Shown: positions 15,031 to 23,722, counted from the first letter of the stretch. The stretch is 39,307 nt of DNA from UBA6244 sp041582875 (GCA_041582875.1 JBFHGX010000022.1:1-39307), one strand, 5' to 3'. Notes: generated by a model from the sequence alone, not told the origin. Made by a program: numbers and translations.

Positions 15031-17322
15031 TTACTCCTTTACAATTACCATTAATTTGGCAAACCTCAATAAAAGCTGCTTTTTACCAACAGCGTTGAAT
15101 AAAACAGTAGCCTTCATATTAGGACCATCACCATCCAAAGCAAGCACTTTTCCACGACCAAAATTGGCATGCTCTACTTCTGCTCCAACACTGATTTTGC
15201 CATCTCCAGCAGGTGAAGCTGTTGTACCTGATGATTGAGTGGAGCTTTGTTGTCTTGTCATGGGTTTGAGAGCTCTTCTATTCAATGTTGGTTTTGGTGA
15301 TTCCTCCTCTTTTCGTTTAAAGGTTTGCCGATGCAGTCCTGCTGCCTTTGGGCGGTCGATGAGGTCATCGCCGATTTCTTCCAAAAACCGACTGGGTTCC
15401 GACAAGGTAAAATTACCCCAACGGTAGCGGCTCTCGGCACAACTTAACGTGAGGTGTTCCATGGCACGGGTGATCGCCACATAAAACAAACGTCGCTCCT
15501 CTTCCAGTTCACTGCGTGTGCTGATGGACTGGATTGATGGAAATAGGTTTTCTTCTAGTCCTACCACAAACACATGCGGAAACTCCAGTCCTTTTGATGC
15601 GTGGATGGTCATTAAGGTGACTTTATCCTTGTCTTCATCATCGTCGTTATCAGCATCTGTAAGGAGTGCGACATCTTGCATGAATTCTGAAAGCGTTTTC
15701 TTTTCCGACATATCGCCATCGTTATTTTCGATGGCCTTCTCGCTGAACTCTTTAATTCCATTCAGTAATTCTTCGATGTTTTCCACACGACTTATGCTTT
15801 CAGGGGTTTCGTCGTCCTTAAACATTTTGAGAAGTCCTGATGCAGTGGCAATATGACTGGCCATATCGAAAGCTTCTTTGGTTTTGTTTAACGCAATGAA
15901 ACTTTTAATCAATAAGGTGAAATCGTTTATTTTTCGGACAGTACCACTGTTAATCATCACCTGATACTGACCTGGATCTAAAGCAACTTGCCAAAGACTT
16001 ATGTTGTGCTCATCAGCCGCCACAATCATTTTATCAAGGGTGGTTTTTCCAATACCACGTGCCGGTGTATTGATTACGCGTACAAGTGCTTCATCATCGT
16101 TGTTGTTGATTACCAACCTGAAGTATGATAGTAAATCTTTAATTTCCTGGCGGTTGTAGAACGATAAGCCTCCGTATATTTTATAGGGGATATTTTTTTT
16201 TCGAAGTCCTTCCTCAATGGATCTAGATTGTGCATTGGTGCGGTACAAAATGGCAAAAGCACTGTTCGCAAGTTGTTTGTTCATTTTTTGATCAAAAATA
16301 GCTGCGGCCACCAGATTACCTTCTTCATTATCACTTGAAGCTTTGATCAGTCCTATTTTCTTGCCAGAATCGTTGTCAGTCCAAACCGTTTTTTTTATCT
16401 GGTCCTTGTTGAAAGTGATGACTTGATTAGCAGCTTTAACGATATTTTGTGTGGATCGGTAGTTTTGTTCCAGTTTGAAGAGTTTGGCATCAGTATAATC
16501 TTTTTTGAAATTCAGCATATTACTGATGTTGGCACCTCGAAAAGCATAGATGCTTTGCGCATCATCGCCAACCACACAGATGTTTTCGCTATTGGCTGCC
16601 AGTTTCTTTATAATAAGGTATTGTGCATGGTTGGTATCCTGGTATTCATCCACCATGATGTATTTAAACTTCTGCTGGTATTTGTATAACACTTCCGGGA
16701 AACCGGCAAATAACAAATAAGTATTAAAGAGCAAGTCGTCGAAATCCATGGCATCAGCTCTTTTTAGACGAGCTTGATAGGCAGCATAAATGTCTTTGAT
16801 TCGCGGTTTTCCTGAAGATTCGTCCACAGTTTGTACATCTGCATCGTTGGCATAATGGTTAGCGGTCATCAGTGACGACTTGGCCATCGAGATTCTTCCT
16901 GCCACGAATGAAAAAGGGTATGCTTTCGGATCTAGTTGCATATCGCTGATAATCTGTCGGATGAGTCGTTTGCTGTCGGTGCTGTCATAAATGGAGTAAT
17001 TGGAAGGATATCCCAAATGGTGACCATCGAATCGCAAAATTTTGGAAAAAACAGAGTGAAACGTACCCATCCATACGTTTCTGCCTTCTCCATCGCCAAT
17101 TAGTTTAAGCACCCGTTCTTTCATCTCACGAGCTGCCTTGTTGGTAAAAGTTAGTGCCAGAATATTGAATGGGTCTATACCTTTAGACAATAAAAAAGCG
17201 AGCCGGTATGTAAGGACACGGGTTTTTCCTGATCCAGCACCAGCAATTACCATTACAGGGCCTTCGGTTTGAACAACGGCAACCCGTTGTTCATTATTTA
17301 GTTGATCTAAAAAATTACTCAC
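15031..17322 (-). CDS. UvrD/PcrA-type SF1A DNA helicase
   Basis: ATP-dependent 3'-5' helicase of DNA repair. I start it at GTG 17322 (MSNFLDQLNNEQ): the ATG at 17367 lies upstream of the promoter element at 17348-17341, and family proteins begin with L-N-x-x-Q close to the N-terminus. Product 763 residues. Motifs: Q motif LNNEQ, Walker A GAGSGKT (28-34), TFTNKAA, DEYQDTN (225-231), GDDAQSIYAFRGA, NYRST, TIHASKGLEF and YVAITRA. The final 55 or so residues (ISVGAEVEHANFGRGKVLAL) form the PcrA/UvrD C-terminal Tudor-like domain, which in PcrA binds RNA polymerase. pcrA and uvrD cannot be told apart by sequence reading alone, so no symbol is given. Single gene. Confidence 0.95.
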   Translation of the reverse strand: MSNFLDQLNNEQRVAVVQTEGPVMVIAGAGSGKTRVLTYRLAFLLSKGIDPFNILALTFTNKAAREMKERVLKLIGDGEGRNVWMGTFHSVFSKILRFDGHHLGYPSNYSIYDSTDSKRLIRQIISDMQLDPKAYPFSFVAGRISMAKSSLMTANHYANDADVQTVDESSGKPRIKDIYAAYQARLKRADAMDFDDLLFNTYLLFAGFPEVLYKYQQKFKYIMVDEYQDTNHAQYLIIKKLAANSENICVVGDDAQSIYAFRGANISNMLNFKKDYTDAKLFKLEQNYRSTQNIVKAANQVITFNKDQIKKTVWTDNDSGKKIGLIKASSDNEEGNLVAAAIFDQKMNKQLANSAFAILYRTNAQSRSIEEGLRKKNIPYKIYGGLSFYNRQEIKDLLSYFRLVINNNDDEALVRVINTPARGIGKTTLDKMIVAADEHNISLWQVALDPGQYQVMINSGTVRKINDFTLLIKSFIALNKTKEAFDMASHIATASGLLKMFKDDETPESISRVENIEELLNGIKEFSEKAIENNDGDMSEKKTLSEFMQDVALLTDADNDDDEDKDKVTLMTIHASKGLEFPHVFVVGLEENLFPSIQSISTRSELEEERRLFYVAITRAMEHLTLSCAESRYRWGNFTLSEPSRFLEEIGDDLIDRPKAAGLHRQTFKRKEEESPKPTLNRRALKPMTRQQSSTQSSGTTASPAGDGKISVGAEVEHANFGRGKVLALDGDGPNMKATVLFNAVGKKQLLLRFAKLMVIVKE

Positions 17323-17340
17323 AGTTTTCAGTTTAATGTG

Positions 17341-17348
17341 CAAAAGTA
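17341..17348 (-). promoter_or_regulatory. -7 element (TACTTTTG) of the UvrD/PcrA gene
   Basis: Exact TAnnTTTG on the minus strand, leader 11-15 nt to the GTG at 17322. Confidence 0.65.
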
Positions 17349-17401
17349 AGGTTTTCGCACGAGGCAATCATAGTTGATATCCTATCATCTTAAAAAATAG
17401 C

Positions 17402-17409
17402 TAACTTTG
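17402..17409 (+). promoter_or_regulatory. -7 element (TAACTTTG) of the GT39-like gene
   Basis: Exact TAnnTTTG. Its terminal TTG could be misread as a start codon (17407); initiation downstream means the start must be the ATG at 17425. Confidence 0.6.
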
Positions 17410-17424
17410 GCCTTCGATTATTTT

Positions 17425-19359
17425 ATGGAGAATAAAGAGAAAAAATACAGTTTCTGGTTACTGGTAATTCTTGTAGTAGCCACAATATTAAGGTTTTGGG
17501 ATTTTTGGGATATTCCGTTCATGCATGATGAACTGAGTGCAATGAGCCGTTTGCAGTTCGACAGCCTTTCCGATTTAATCCGATATGGGGTAGTACTCAA
17601 TGATACCCATCCAGCCGGAGTGCAGGTGTTTTTGTATTATTGGGTTAAGTTGGTGGGTGAAAAGGAAATCTGGGTAAAATTGCCTTTTTTGCTTGCGGGT
17701 GTGGCTTCAGTTTATCTTGTCTTTAAGATATTAAAACTTTGGTTTGATTCTGTTACGGGTTTGTTGGCAGCTTCAATGGTGGCCTCTCTCCAATTTTTTA
17801 TCATGTACAGCCAAATTGCTCGCCCATACTCCAGCGGACTTTTCCTTACACTGGTAATGGTGTATTATTGGAGTAGGTATTTCTTTGAAGATGCCAAACT
17901 GAGGTATTTGATTTGGTTTTCTGTTTTCGGAGCTCTATCGTCGTACAATCATCACTTTAGCTTATTGTTCGCAGCATTAGTTGGACTTTCAGGTGCTTTT
18001 TTTGTTAAAAAGAATCAGTTGATCGCATATGCGTTAGCCGGACTTGGAATTTTTGTGTTGTATATTCCTCATTTATCCATTTTCTTTTTACAGGTTGAGC
18101 AAGGTGAGATGAGTGGTGTTGGTGGTTGGTTAGCGAAACCAACACCTGCATTTATTGTTGACTTTTTCAGTTGGTTGTTTCACTTTTCTTATTTCGCCGT
18201 CGCGATAGTTATTGGAGTTACCTTATTCCTTACTTTTACCAGAGGTAAATGGATTTTAATAACATTTTCAATCAAAAAGCGAGTTGTTTTATTACTCTGG
18301 TTTTTAATCCCTTTGCTGATTGGTTATGTGTATTCGGTTCGTGTAAATCCTATTTTGCAGTTTTCTTTATTGATTTTTGGAGCACCCTACTTTTTTGGAT
18401 TCATTTTTAGTTTTCATAGGTCGTTAAAAATTCAGCAGCTGTCAGTTTTGGTTACCTTAATATTACTGGTGAATAGTGTTTCATTGATATTTGAACGCGA
18501 TTATTATAGGATATTTTACCATCAACCCTATGACGACTTTTTTAAAGTTGCCAAGGGAGAACAGATGAAACAAGATGTTTTTCTTATCGACAATGCCATA
18601 CCTTATATACACAGGTATTATTTTGATAAGTATCAAATAGATCTACCTTATTACACCAAACGACATAAAGAACTTACCTTTTCGGATTTTAAAGACCAAA
18701 TCAAATCGATTAAGCAATCAACAGTCATAACGCAATCCTTAACCGGTGAAGAATTGCAATTGGTTAAATCTTTTTTTCCACATGTGGTTGCCTACTACCA
18801 TGGTTTTACTTTTGAGACCTATGTTTTGTCAAAGACTGAAGGTCATCAAGAGGAAGGAGCTGATCAGCTGGTTGCATCATATGGTTGCACTGAGATTTGT
18901 GGCGAATTCTCGATTAAACCGAATCTGAAGGTATATGATAGTTTGTTTAAAACGGAACAGTTGGTGATGACTCCGGAAATGGAATGGGGCTTTTCACTTT
19001 CCATGTTGCTCGACACGGTTATTAATAGCAGGTTTGTTCAAATGGATGCTCAATTGTACATCACTCCTATAGAGGATGTTGGGTCTGCTGTTTTAACTGG
19101 ATACGTTAGTTTGGAAAAGGAAGTGCTTTATTGGTCGGCTGCTCCATTTTCAAGGTTTCAATATGATGATTCGGAAGAAATAGTTGTCTATTTAACACTA
19201 GACTTACAGAATATTCTTAAAACCCCAGCTTCATTTGAAAATATTCGCGCAAATTTTCAGGTATGGAATAACCACAAGCAGGGGCACTTTGTTATTGACT
19301 CCATGCGGGTGACAATGCGGGATGGAAATGCCGACAGGTACAGTATCTATTATAACTGA
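17425..19359 (+). CDS. Integral membrane glycosyltransferase, GT39/PMT-like
   Basis: 644 residues from ATG 17425. The N-terminal 400 residues are strongly hydrophobic with roughly 10-11 membrane spans. After the first span comes the acidic loop motif HDE (34-36, in PFMHDELSAM), the placement of the catalytic Asp/Glu in GT-C enzymes using polyprenyl-phosphate sugars, followed by DTHPAG (about 62-67) and YSQIARPYSSGLF, both usual in GT39 and ArnT-like families. From about 385 the chain becomes soluble: a Rossmann-like stretch (DVFLIDNAIPYIHRYYF), then a beta-rich C-terminus to 644 that I do not recognise. Probably transfers a sugar onto a periplasmic or cell-surface acceptor. Stands alone; no polysaccharide cluster is nearby, so the substrate is unknown. 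Confidence 0.8.
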   Translation: MENKEKKYSFWLLVILVVATILRFWDFWDIPFMHDELSAMSRLQFDSLSDLIRYGVVLNDTHPAGVQVFLYYWVKLVGEKEIWVKLPFLLAGVASVYLVFKILKLWFDSVTGLLAASMVASLQFFIMYSQIARPYSSGLFLTLVMVYYWSRYFFEDAKLRYLIWFSVFGALSSYNHHFSLLFAALVGLSGAFFVKKNQLIAYALAGLGIFVLYIPHLSIFFLQVEQGEMSGVGGWLAKPTPAFIVDFFSWLFHFSYFAVAIVIGVTLFLTFTRGKWILITFSIKKRVVLLLWFLIPLLIGYVYSVRVNPILQFSLLIFGAPYFFGFIFSFHRSLKIQQLSVLVTLILLVNSVSLIFERDYYRIFYHQPYDDFFKVAKGEQMKQDVFLIDNAIPYIHRYYFDKYQIDLPYYTKRHKELTFSDFKDQIKSIKQSTVITQSLTGEELQLVKSFFPHVVAYYHGFTFETYVLSKTEGHQEEGADQLVASYGCTEICGEFSIKPNLKVYDSLFKTEQLVMTPEMEWGFSLSMLLDTVINSRFVQMDAQLYITPIEDVGSAVLTGYVSLEKEVLYWSAAPFSRFQYDDSEEIVVYLTLDLQNILKTPASFENIRANFQVWNNHKQGHFVIDSMRVTMRDGNADRYSIYYN

Positions 19360-19435
19360 TGCGATTTTAAACAGTTTAAGGCGGCTCATTTTAGTCTTAA
19401 ATGAAATATTTATTAAAAATATTTTGTTGAAAAGG

Positions 19436-19465
19436 TTGTGAATGTAAAAATTAGTACTATCTTTG
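19436..19465 (+). promoter_or_regulatory. Consensus promoter TTG-N19-TATCTTTG upstream of the rpsL leader
   Basis: -33 TTG at 19436-19438 and -7 TATCTTTG at 19458-19465 with exactly 19 bp between, the ideal Bacteroidota housekeeping arrangement. Initiation at about 19469-19473. An AT palindrome (19404-19424) lies just upstream and may act as an UP-like region. Confidence 0.8.
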
Positions 19466-19468
19466 CAG

Positions 19469-19640
19469 CCCGTTTCAGATATTAAGTTTAAAGTAACTGA
19501 AACAGATATAGTTAAGGAACCTGACAAGGTAAAACGATATAGGTTTCCGGCGCAACTTGCTCGATAAGAGATTGATTTACAAGTTGCTGCATAGTTTTAA
19601 AAACTGCTGGTATTCCCTCCTTGTCCTTTTTCCAAAAATT
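19469..19640 (+). ncRNA. Candidate structured leader or small RNA before rpsL
   Basis: Gene-free. Fold read by eye: a 5' hairpin at the predicted transcript start, GTTTCAG (19472-19478) with CTGAAAC (19497-19503). Then a nested domain: P1 GGAA 19516-19519 with TTCC 19630-19633; P2 GACAAGG 19523-19529 with CCTTGTC 19619-19625; an 11-nt bulge; P3 AGG 19541-19543 with CCT 19616-19618; P4 CCGGC 19547-19551 with GCTGG 19606-19610 (one G.U); and a three-way junction of P5 GCAACTTG 19552-19559 with CAAGTTGC 19580-19587 and P6 AGTTT 19593-19597 with AAACT 19601-19605. P4 abuts P5 on one strand and P6 on the other, with only TGCAT unpaired between P5 and P6. P2 and P3 abut on the 3' strand. It sits about 100-215 nt before the rpsL ATG. 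A CTTTTT run (19626-19631) follows the P2 3' strand. Confidence 0.55.
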
Positions 19641-19677
19641 ATATAAATAAAATTGAGGTTCGTATAAAATGATTTTA

Positions 19678-19685
19678 TACTTTTG
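19678..19685 (+). promoter_or_regulatory. Second -7 element (TACTTTTG) close to rpsL
   Basis: Exact TAnnTTTG; initiation near 19690 would give a leader of about 40 nt that excludes the structured element. A TTG lies 22 bp upstream (19653-19655). Confidence 0.6.
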
Positions 19686-19731
19686 CGCCTCGAAAAAATT
19701 GAAGCACAAAAGGTTAATAATAAACGTTAAT

Positions 19732-20109
19732 ATGCCGACAATACAACAGTTAGTAAGAAAAGGACGCGAGAAGCTCATTGATAAGAGCAAGTCTCCCGCC
19801 CTTGATTCATGTCCGCAACGACGTGGGGTATGTGTAAGGGTTTACACCACCACGCCAAAAAAACCTAACTCAGCTATGCGTAAAGTAGCCAGGGTTAGGT
19901 TAACTAATGGAAAAGAGGTGAATGCCTATATTCCAGGTGAAGGGCACAATCTACAGGAACACTCCATTGTAATGATTCGTGGCGGTCGTGTAAAAGATTT
20001 GCCAGGGGTGCGTTACCACATTATTCGTGGAGCATTGGATACTTCAGGTGTAGATGGTAGAACACAACGTCGTTCCAAATACGGAACAAAACGTCCTAAG
20101 AAAAAATAA
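19732..20109 (+). CDS. rpsL: 30S ribosomal protein S12
   Basis: 125 residues from ATG 19732 (MPTIQQLVRKGR), the standard start; a longer upstream reading would run through the promoter. Decoding-centre protein with the TTTPKKPNSAMRK loop (about 39-51; the two lysines are the wild-type, streptomycin-sensitive state) and the second loop RVKDLPGVRYH whose aspartate is methylthiolated in some bacteria. First gene of the ribosomal supercluster, 28 nt before rpsG. Confidence 0.98.
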   Translation: MPTIQQLVRKGREKLIDKSKSPALDSCPQRRGVCVRVYTTTPKKPNSAMRKVARVRLTNGKEVNAYIPGEGHNLQEHSIVMIRGGRVKDLPGVRYHIIRGALDTSGVDGRTQRRSKYGTKRPKKK

Positions 20110-20137
20110 AGTACTAATAGTATAAGAGCTTGATCAC

Positions 20138-20605
20138 ATGAGGAAAGCAAAACCAAAAATACGAATCACCCTTCCTGATCCAAAATATGGTGATGAGTTG
20201 GTTACAAAGTTTGTAAACAACGTTATGATGTCGGGTAAGAAAAGTACTGCGTACAGAATTTTCTATGAAGCGATGGATATTGTTGCTGAGCGTTCAAAGG
20301 AAGATCCTGTAGAGGTATGGAAAAAAGCATTAGCCAATGTAACTCCAGCTGTTGAAGTTAGGAGTCGTCGTATTGGTGGTGCTACCTTTCAGATTCCATC
20401 TGAAATTCGTGCCGGACGTAAAATGTCTATTGGCATGAAGAACTTGATTAATTTCTCGCGTAAACGTCACGAAAAAAGCATGGGTCAGAAATTGGCTGGT
20501 GAAATTATGGCTGCATACAAAGAAGAGGGTTCTGCATTTAAAAGAAAAGAAGATACTCACCGTATGGCTGAAGCTAACAAGGCTTTCTCTCACTTTCGGT
20601 TTTAA
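20138..20605 (+). CDS. rpsG: 30S ribosomal protein S7
   Basis: 155 residues, normal length. Primary binder of the 3' major domain of 16S rRNA (head assembly). Conserved AMDIVAERSKEDPVEVWKKALANVTPAVEVRSRRIGG segments are present in order, and the C-terminus ends in HRMAEANKAFSHFRF. S7 represses the str operon in E. coli by binding its mRNA, so it is one candidate ligand for a leader structure in this cluster. 31 nt before fusA. Confidence 0.98.
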   Translation: MRKAKPKIRITLPDPKYGDELVTKFVNNVMMSGKKSTAYRIFYEAMDIVAERSKEDPVEVWKKALANVTPAVEVRSRRIGGATFQIPSEIRAGRKMSIGMKNLINFSRKRHEKSMGQKLAGEIMAAYKEEGSAFKRKEDTHRMAEANKAFSHFRF

Positions 20606-20636
20606 TTAAACCTAACTATTATAGCTACGCAAACTA

Positions 20637-22745
20637 ATGGCAGTGCAGGATAAAAATAGCAAATTGAAGTTTACCCGTAATATCGGGATTATGGCTCACA
20701 TCGACGCTGGTAAAACTACTACTACTGAGCGTATTTTGTATTATACGGGTCGTAATTACAAAATGGGTGAAGTACACGAAGGTGGCGCTACTATGGACTG
20801 GATGGTGCAGGAGCAAGAGAGAGGGATTACCATCACTTCTGCTGCAACTACGGTTTATTGGGAATTATTCAATAAGCAACATAAAATTAATATTATAGAT
20901 ACCCCCGGTCACGTCGATTTTACCGTTGAAGTTGAGCGATCGTTGCGCGTTCTGGATGGAGCTGTTGCTCTATTTTGTGCTGTGGGTGGTGTTGAACCGC
21001 AATCAGAAACAGTTTGGAGACAAGCTGATAAATATAAAGTGCCTCGTATTAGCTTCGTGAATAAAATGGACCGTTCTGGTGCTGATTTTTATTCTGTAGT
21101 CGAGCAAATGAAAAGCCGTTTGGGGGCTACTGCGATTCCAATTCAAGTACCTATTGGTGCCGAAGAGGATTTTGTAGGGGTTGTTGATCTTGTTAAAGAT
21201 AAAGCATTCGTTTGGGAAGAAGGTAATAACGGAACTAAAATTGTTGAAATTCCAATCCCAGAGGATATGGAACAAACGGTTTATGATTTCCGTATGCGCC
21301 TGATTGAAGGTTGTGCTGAAGAAAGTGACGAGTTACTTGAAAAGTTTTTGGATGACCCTCATTCAATTACTGAAGAAGAAATGGTTGACGCTATTCGTAC
21401 TGCAACCCTTGAAATGCGTATTACTCCCGTAATGTGTGGATCTGCCTTTAAAAATAAAGGTGTTCAGATGTTGTTGAATGCAATTATTGAGTTCCTACCA
21501 AGTCCGCTTGATGTTGCTGCGGTAGTTGGAATCAACCCTAACACTGATAAAGAAGAAACCCGTTACCCTGATCCTAATGATAAATTTTCGGCCTTGGCAT
21601 TTAAGATTGCTACCGATCCTTTCGTTGGTCGTCTTTGTTTCTTCCGGGTATATTCAGGTACGTTAACTGCTGGTTCTTATGTTTATAATGTAAATACTGG
21701 AAAAAAAGAGCGTATCAGCCGAATCATGCAAATGCATGCAAATAAACAGGAGCCCATGGATAAAATCGAAGCTGGTGATATTGGTGCCGCAGTAGGTTTT
21801 AAAACAATCCATACAGGTGATACACTTACCGATGAAAACTATCCATTGATTCTGGAATCGATGACCTTTCCTATCCCAGTTATTAGTATCGCTATTGAGC
21901 CTAAAACTCAAAAAGATATGGATAAAATGGGTATGGCTTTAGCTAAATTGGCTGAAGAGGATCCAACTTTTAAAGTACATACCGATTTTGATTCTGGTCA
22001 AACTATAATCTCCGGTATGGGTGAATTGCACCTGGAAGTACTTATTGACAGGATGCGTCGCGAATTCAATGTGGAATGTAATGTAGGAAATCCTCAGGTT
22101 TCTTATAAAGAAGCAATTGTTGGGTCTGCTGCACATAAAGAAGTCTATAAAAAGCAAACCGGAGGTCGTGGTAAATTTGCTGATATACAATTTGAGTTAA
22201 GCCCGGCCGACGAAGGTTTTGTAGGACTCCAATTCTTGGATGAAGTTAAAGGAGGTAATATTCCAAAAGAATATATTCCTTCAATTAAAAAGGGATTTGA
22301 GATTGCAATGCAAAATGGTGTACTTGCTGGTTATGCGCTTGAAAGCATGAAAGTAAGATTGATAGATGGGTCGTTCCACCCTGTTGATTCTGACCAATTG
22401 TCTTTTGAGATGGCAGCTAAAATGGGATTCAAATCTGCTGCGCGCAAAGCCAAATCTATACTGCTTGAACCCATCATGAAGGTTGAAGTAGTAACCCCTG
22501 ATGCAAACTTAGGTGATGTTACCGGAGACTTAAATAAACGTCGTGCCATGTTAGAAGATGTTACTGCTAAAATGGGGGCACAGATTATCAAAGCCAAAGT
22601 TCCTTTGTCGGAGATGTTTGGTTATGTTACTTCGCTGAGAACATTATCTTCAGGTAGAGCAACCTCTACAATGGAGTTCGATTCTTATAAGCAAGCTCCG
22701 GATAGTATTGCCGAAGCGGTGGTGAAAAAAGTAAAAGGAGAATAA
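20637..22745 (+). CDS. fusA: Elongation factor G
   Basis: 702 residues. Translocation GTPase, also acting with RRF in ribosome recycling. G1 AHIDAGKT (20-27), switch I RGITI (62-66), G3 DTPGH (88-92) and G4 NKMD (142-145) are intact, followed by domains II-V with the expected GMGELHLEV and YALESMKVR segments. Part of the str group without the downstream tuf gene found in many bacteria, a common arrangement in Bacteroidota. 19 nt before rpsJ, so str and S10 groups are likely joined. Confidence 0.98.
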   Translation: MAVQDKNSKLKFTRNIGIMAHIDAGKTTTTERILYYTGRNYKMGEVHEGGATMDWMVQEQERGITITSAATTVYWELFNKQHKINIIDTPGHVDFTVEVERSLRVLDGAVALFCAVGGVEPQSETVWRQADKYKVPRISFVNKMDRSGADFYSVVEQMKSRLGATAIPIQVPIGAEEDFVGVVDLVKDKAFVWEEGNNGTKIVEIPIPEDMEQTVYDFRMRLIEGCAEESDELLEKFLDDPHSITEEEMVDAIRTATLEMRITPVMCGSAFKNKGVQMLLNAIIEFLPSPLDVAAVVGINPNTDKEETRYPDPNDKFSALAFKIATDPFVGRLCFFRVYSGTLTAGSYVYNVNTGKKERISRIMQMHANKQEPMDKIEAGDIGAAVGFKTIHTGDTLTDENYPLILESMTFPIPVISIAIEPKTQKDMDKMGMALAKLAEEDPTFKVHTDFDSGQTIISGMGELHLEVLIDRMRREFNVECNVGNPQVSYKEAIVGSAAHKEVYKKQTGGRGKFADIQFELSPADEGFVGLQFLDEVKGGNIPKEYIPSIKKGFEIAMQNGVLAGYALESMKVRLIDGSFHPVDSDQLSFEMAAKMGFKSAARKAKSILLEPIMKVEVVTPDANLGDVTGDLNKRRAMLEDVTAKMGAQIIKAKVPLSEMFGYVTSLRTLSSGRATSTMEFDSYKQAPDSIAEAVVKKVKGE

Positions 22746-22764
22746 TTAGCTAAAACTATAAAAA

Positions 22765-23070
22765 GTGAGCCAGAGAATTAGAATAAAACTTAAATCGTAC
22801 GATCATAACTTGGTTGATAAATCAGCTGAGAAAATCGTTAAGGCGGTAAAAATAACCGGGGCTGTTGTAAGCGGACCTATTCCATTACCGACACATAAAA
22901 AGGTATTCACTGTTAACCGTTCTACTTTTGTCAACAAAAAGTCAAGAGAACAGTTTGAACTGAGCACTTTTAAAAGATTGATGGATGTGTATAACTCCTC
23001 GTCAAAAACCATCGATTCCCTGATGAAATTAGAGTTACCTAGTGGAGTAGAGGTAGAGATTAAGGTATAA
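22765..23070 (+). CDS. rpsJ: 30S ribosomal protein S10
   Basis: 101 residues, starting with GTG at 22765 (MSQRIRIKLKSYDHN). The start is fixed because this is the universal N-terminus and no ATG lies nearby. Conserved GPIPLPTHKKVFTVNRSTFVNKKSREQFE covers the loop that also contacts NusB in transcription antitermination. First gene of the classical S10 group. Confidence 0.97.
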   Translation: MSQRIRIKLKSYDHNLVDKSAEKIVKAVKITGAVVSGPIPLPTHKKVFTVNRSTFVNKKSREQFELSTFKRLMDVYNSSSKTIDSLMKLELPSGVEVEIKV

Positions 23071-23098
23071 CTATTCACGGTTTTAAAGATTTGTAACA

Positions 23099-23722
23099 AT
23101 GTCAGGATTATTAGGTAAAAAAATAGGGATGACCTCCATATATGATGCGAACGGGAAGAATATTCCTTGTACCGTTATAGAAGCTGGTCCATGTATCGTA
23201 ACTCAGATACGTACTAAGGCAGTTGATGGCTACGAAGCGATCCAACTATCTTATGACGAAAAGAAAGAGAAACATACTACTAAAGCTTTGCAAGGTCATT
23301 TCGCTAAAGCGAATACCACACCCAAAAGGTATGTGGCTGAATTTACCCGTTTTGAAGATCGTAAACAGTATGGCGAAGTACTTACTGTGGATGTATTTAA
23401 AGAGGGTGAATATATTGATGTGGTTGGCACATCAAAAGGAAAAGGTTTTCAAGGCGTTGTTAAACGTCACGGATTTGCTGGGGTTAACGATGCCACTCAT
23501 GGTCAGCACAACCGATTAAGAGCTCCTGGTTCTATTGGTGCTTCTTCATGGCCTTCTCGTGTTTTTAAAGGAATGCGTATGGCGGGTCGTACTGGCGGTA
23601 ATCGTGTTAAGTTGATTAACCTTCAAGTAATGAAGATTATTCCTGAAAAGAATATTTTGGTAGTAAAAGGAGCGGTACCCGGTCCGAATAATTCATATGT
23701 AAAATTAGAGAGATGGAGTTAG
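23099..23722 (+). CDS. rplC: 50S ribosomal protein L3
   Basis: 207 residues. Early 23S assembly protein whose central extension reaches the peptidyl transferase centre; the extension is seen as GFAGVNDATHGQHNRLRAP, GSIGASSWPSRVFKGMRMAGR. Its last 10 bases overlap the start of rplD, so the two are translationally coupled. Confidence 0.97.
   Translation: MSGLLGKKIGMTSIYDANGKNIPCTVIEAGPCIVTQIRTKAVDGYEAIQLSYDEKKEKHTTKALQGHFAKANTTPKRYVAEFTRFEDRKQYGEVLTVDVFKEGEYIDVVGTSKGKGFQGVVKRHGFAGVNDATHGQHNRLRAPGSIGASSWPSRVFKGMRMAGRTGGNRVKLINLQVMKIIPEKNILVVKGAVPGPNNSYVKLERWS

Noticed and set aside
19404..19424. AAATATTT palindrome after the GT39-like gene as a terminator
   Set aside because: All A/T stem with a poor T tail; more likely the AT-rich upstream part of the strong promoter at 19436.
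19512..19790. Minus-strand open frame of about 92 codons over the rpsL leader
   Set aside because: It reads through the rpsL start and promoters, lacks a start codon near its plausible part, and the inverted-repeat structure plus plus-strand promoters explain the sequence better.
22746..22764. Missing tuf after fusA (and missing adk after secY) as a deletion
   Set aside because: Short clean spacers and known Bacteroidota gene orders make this the normal arrangement.
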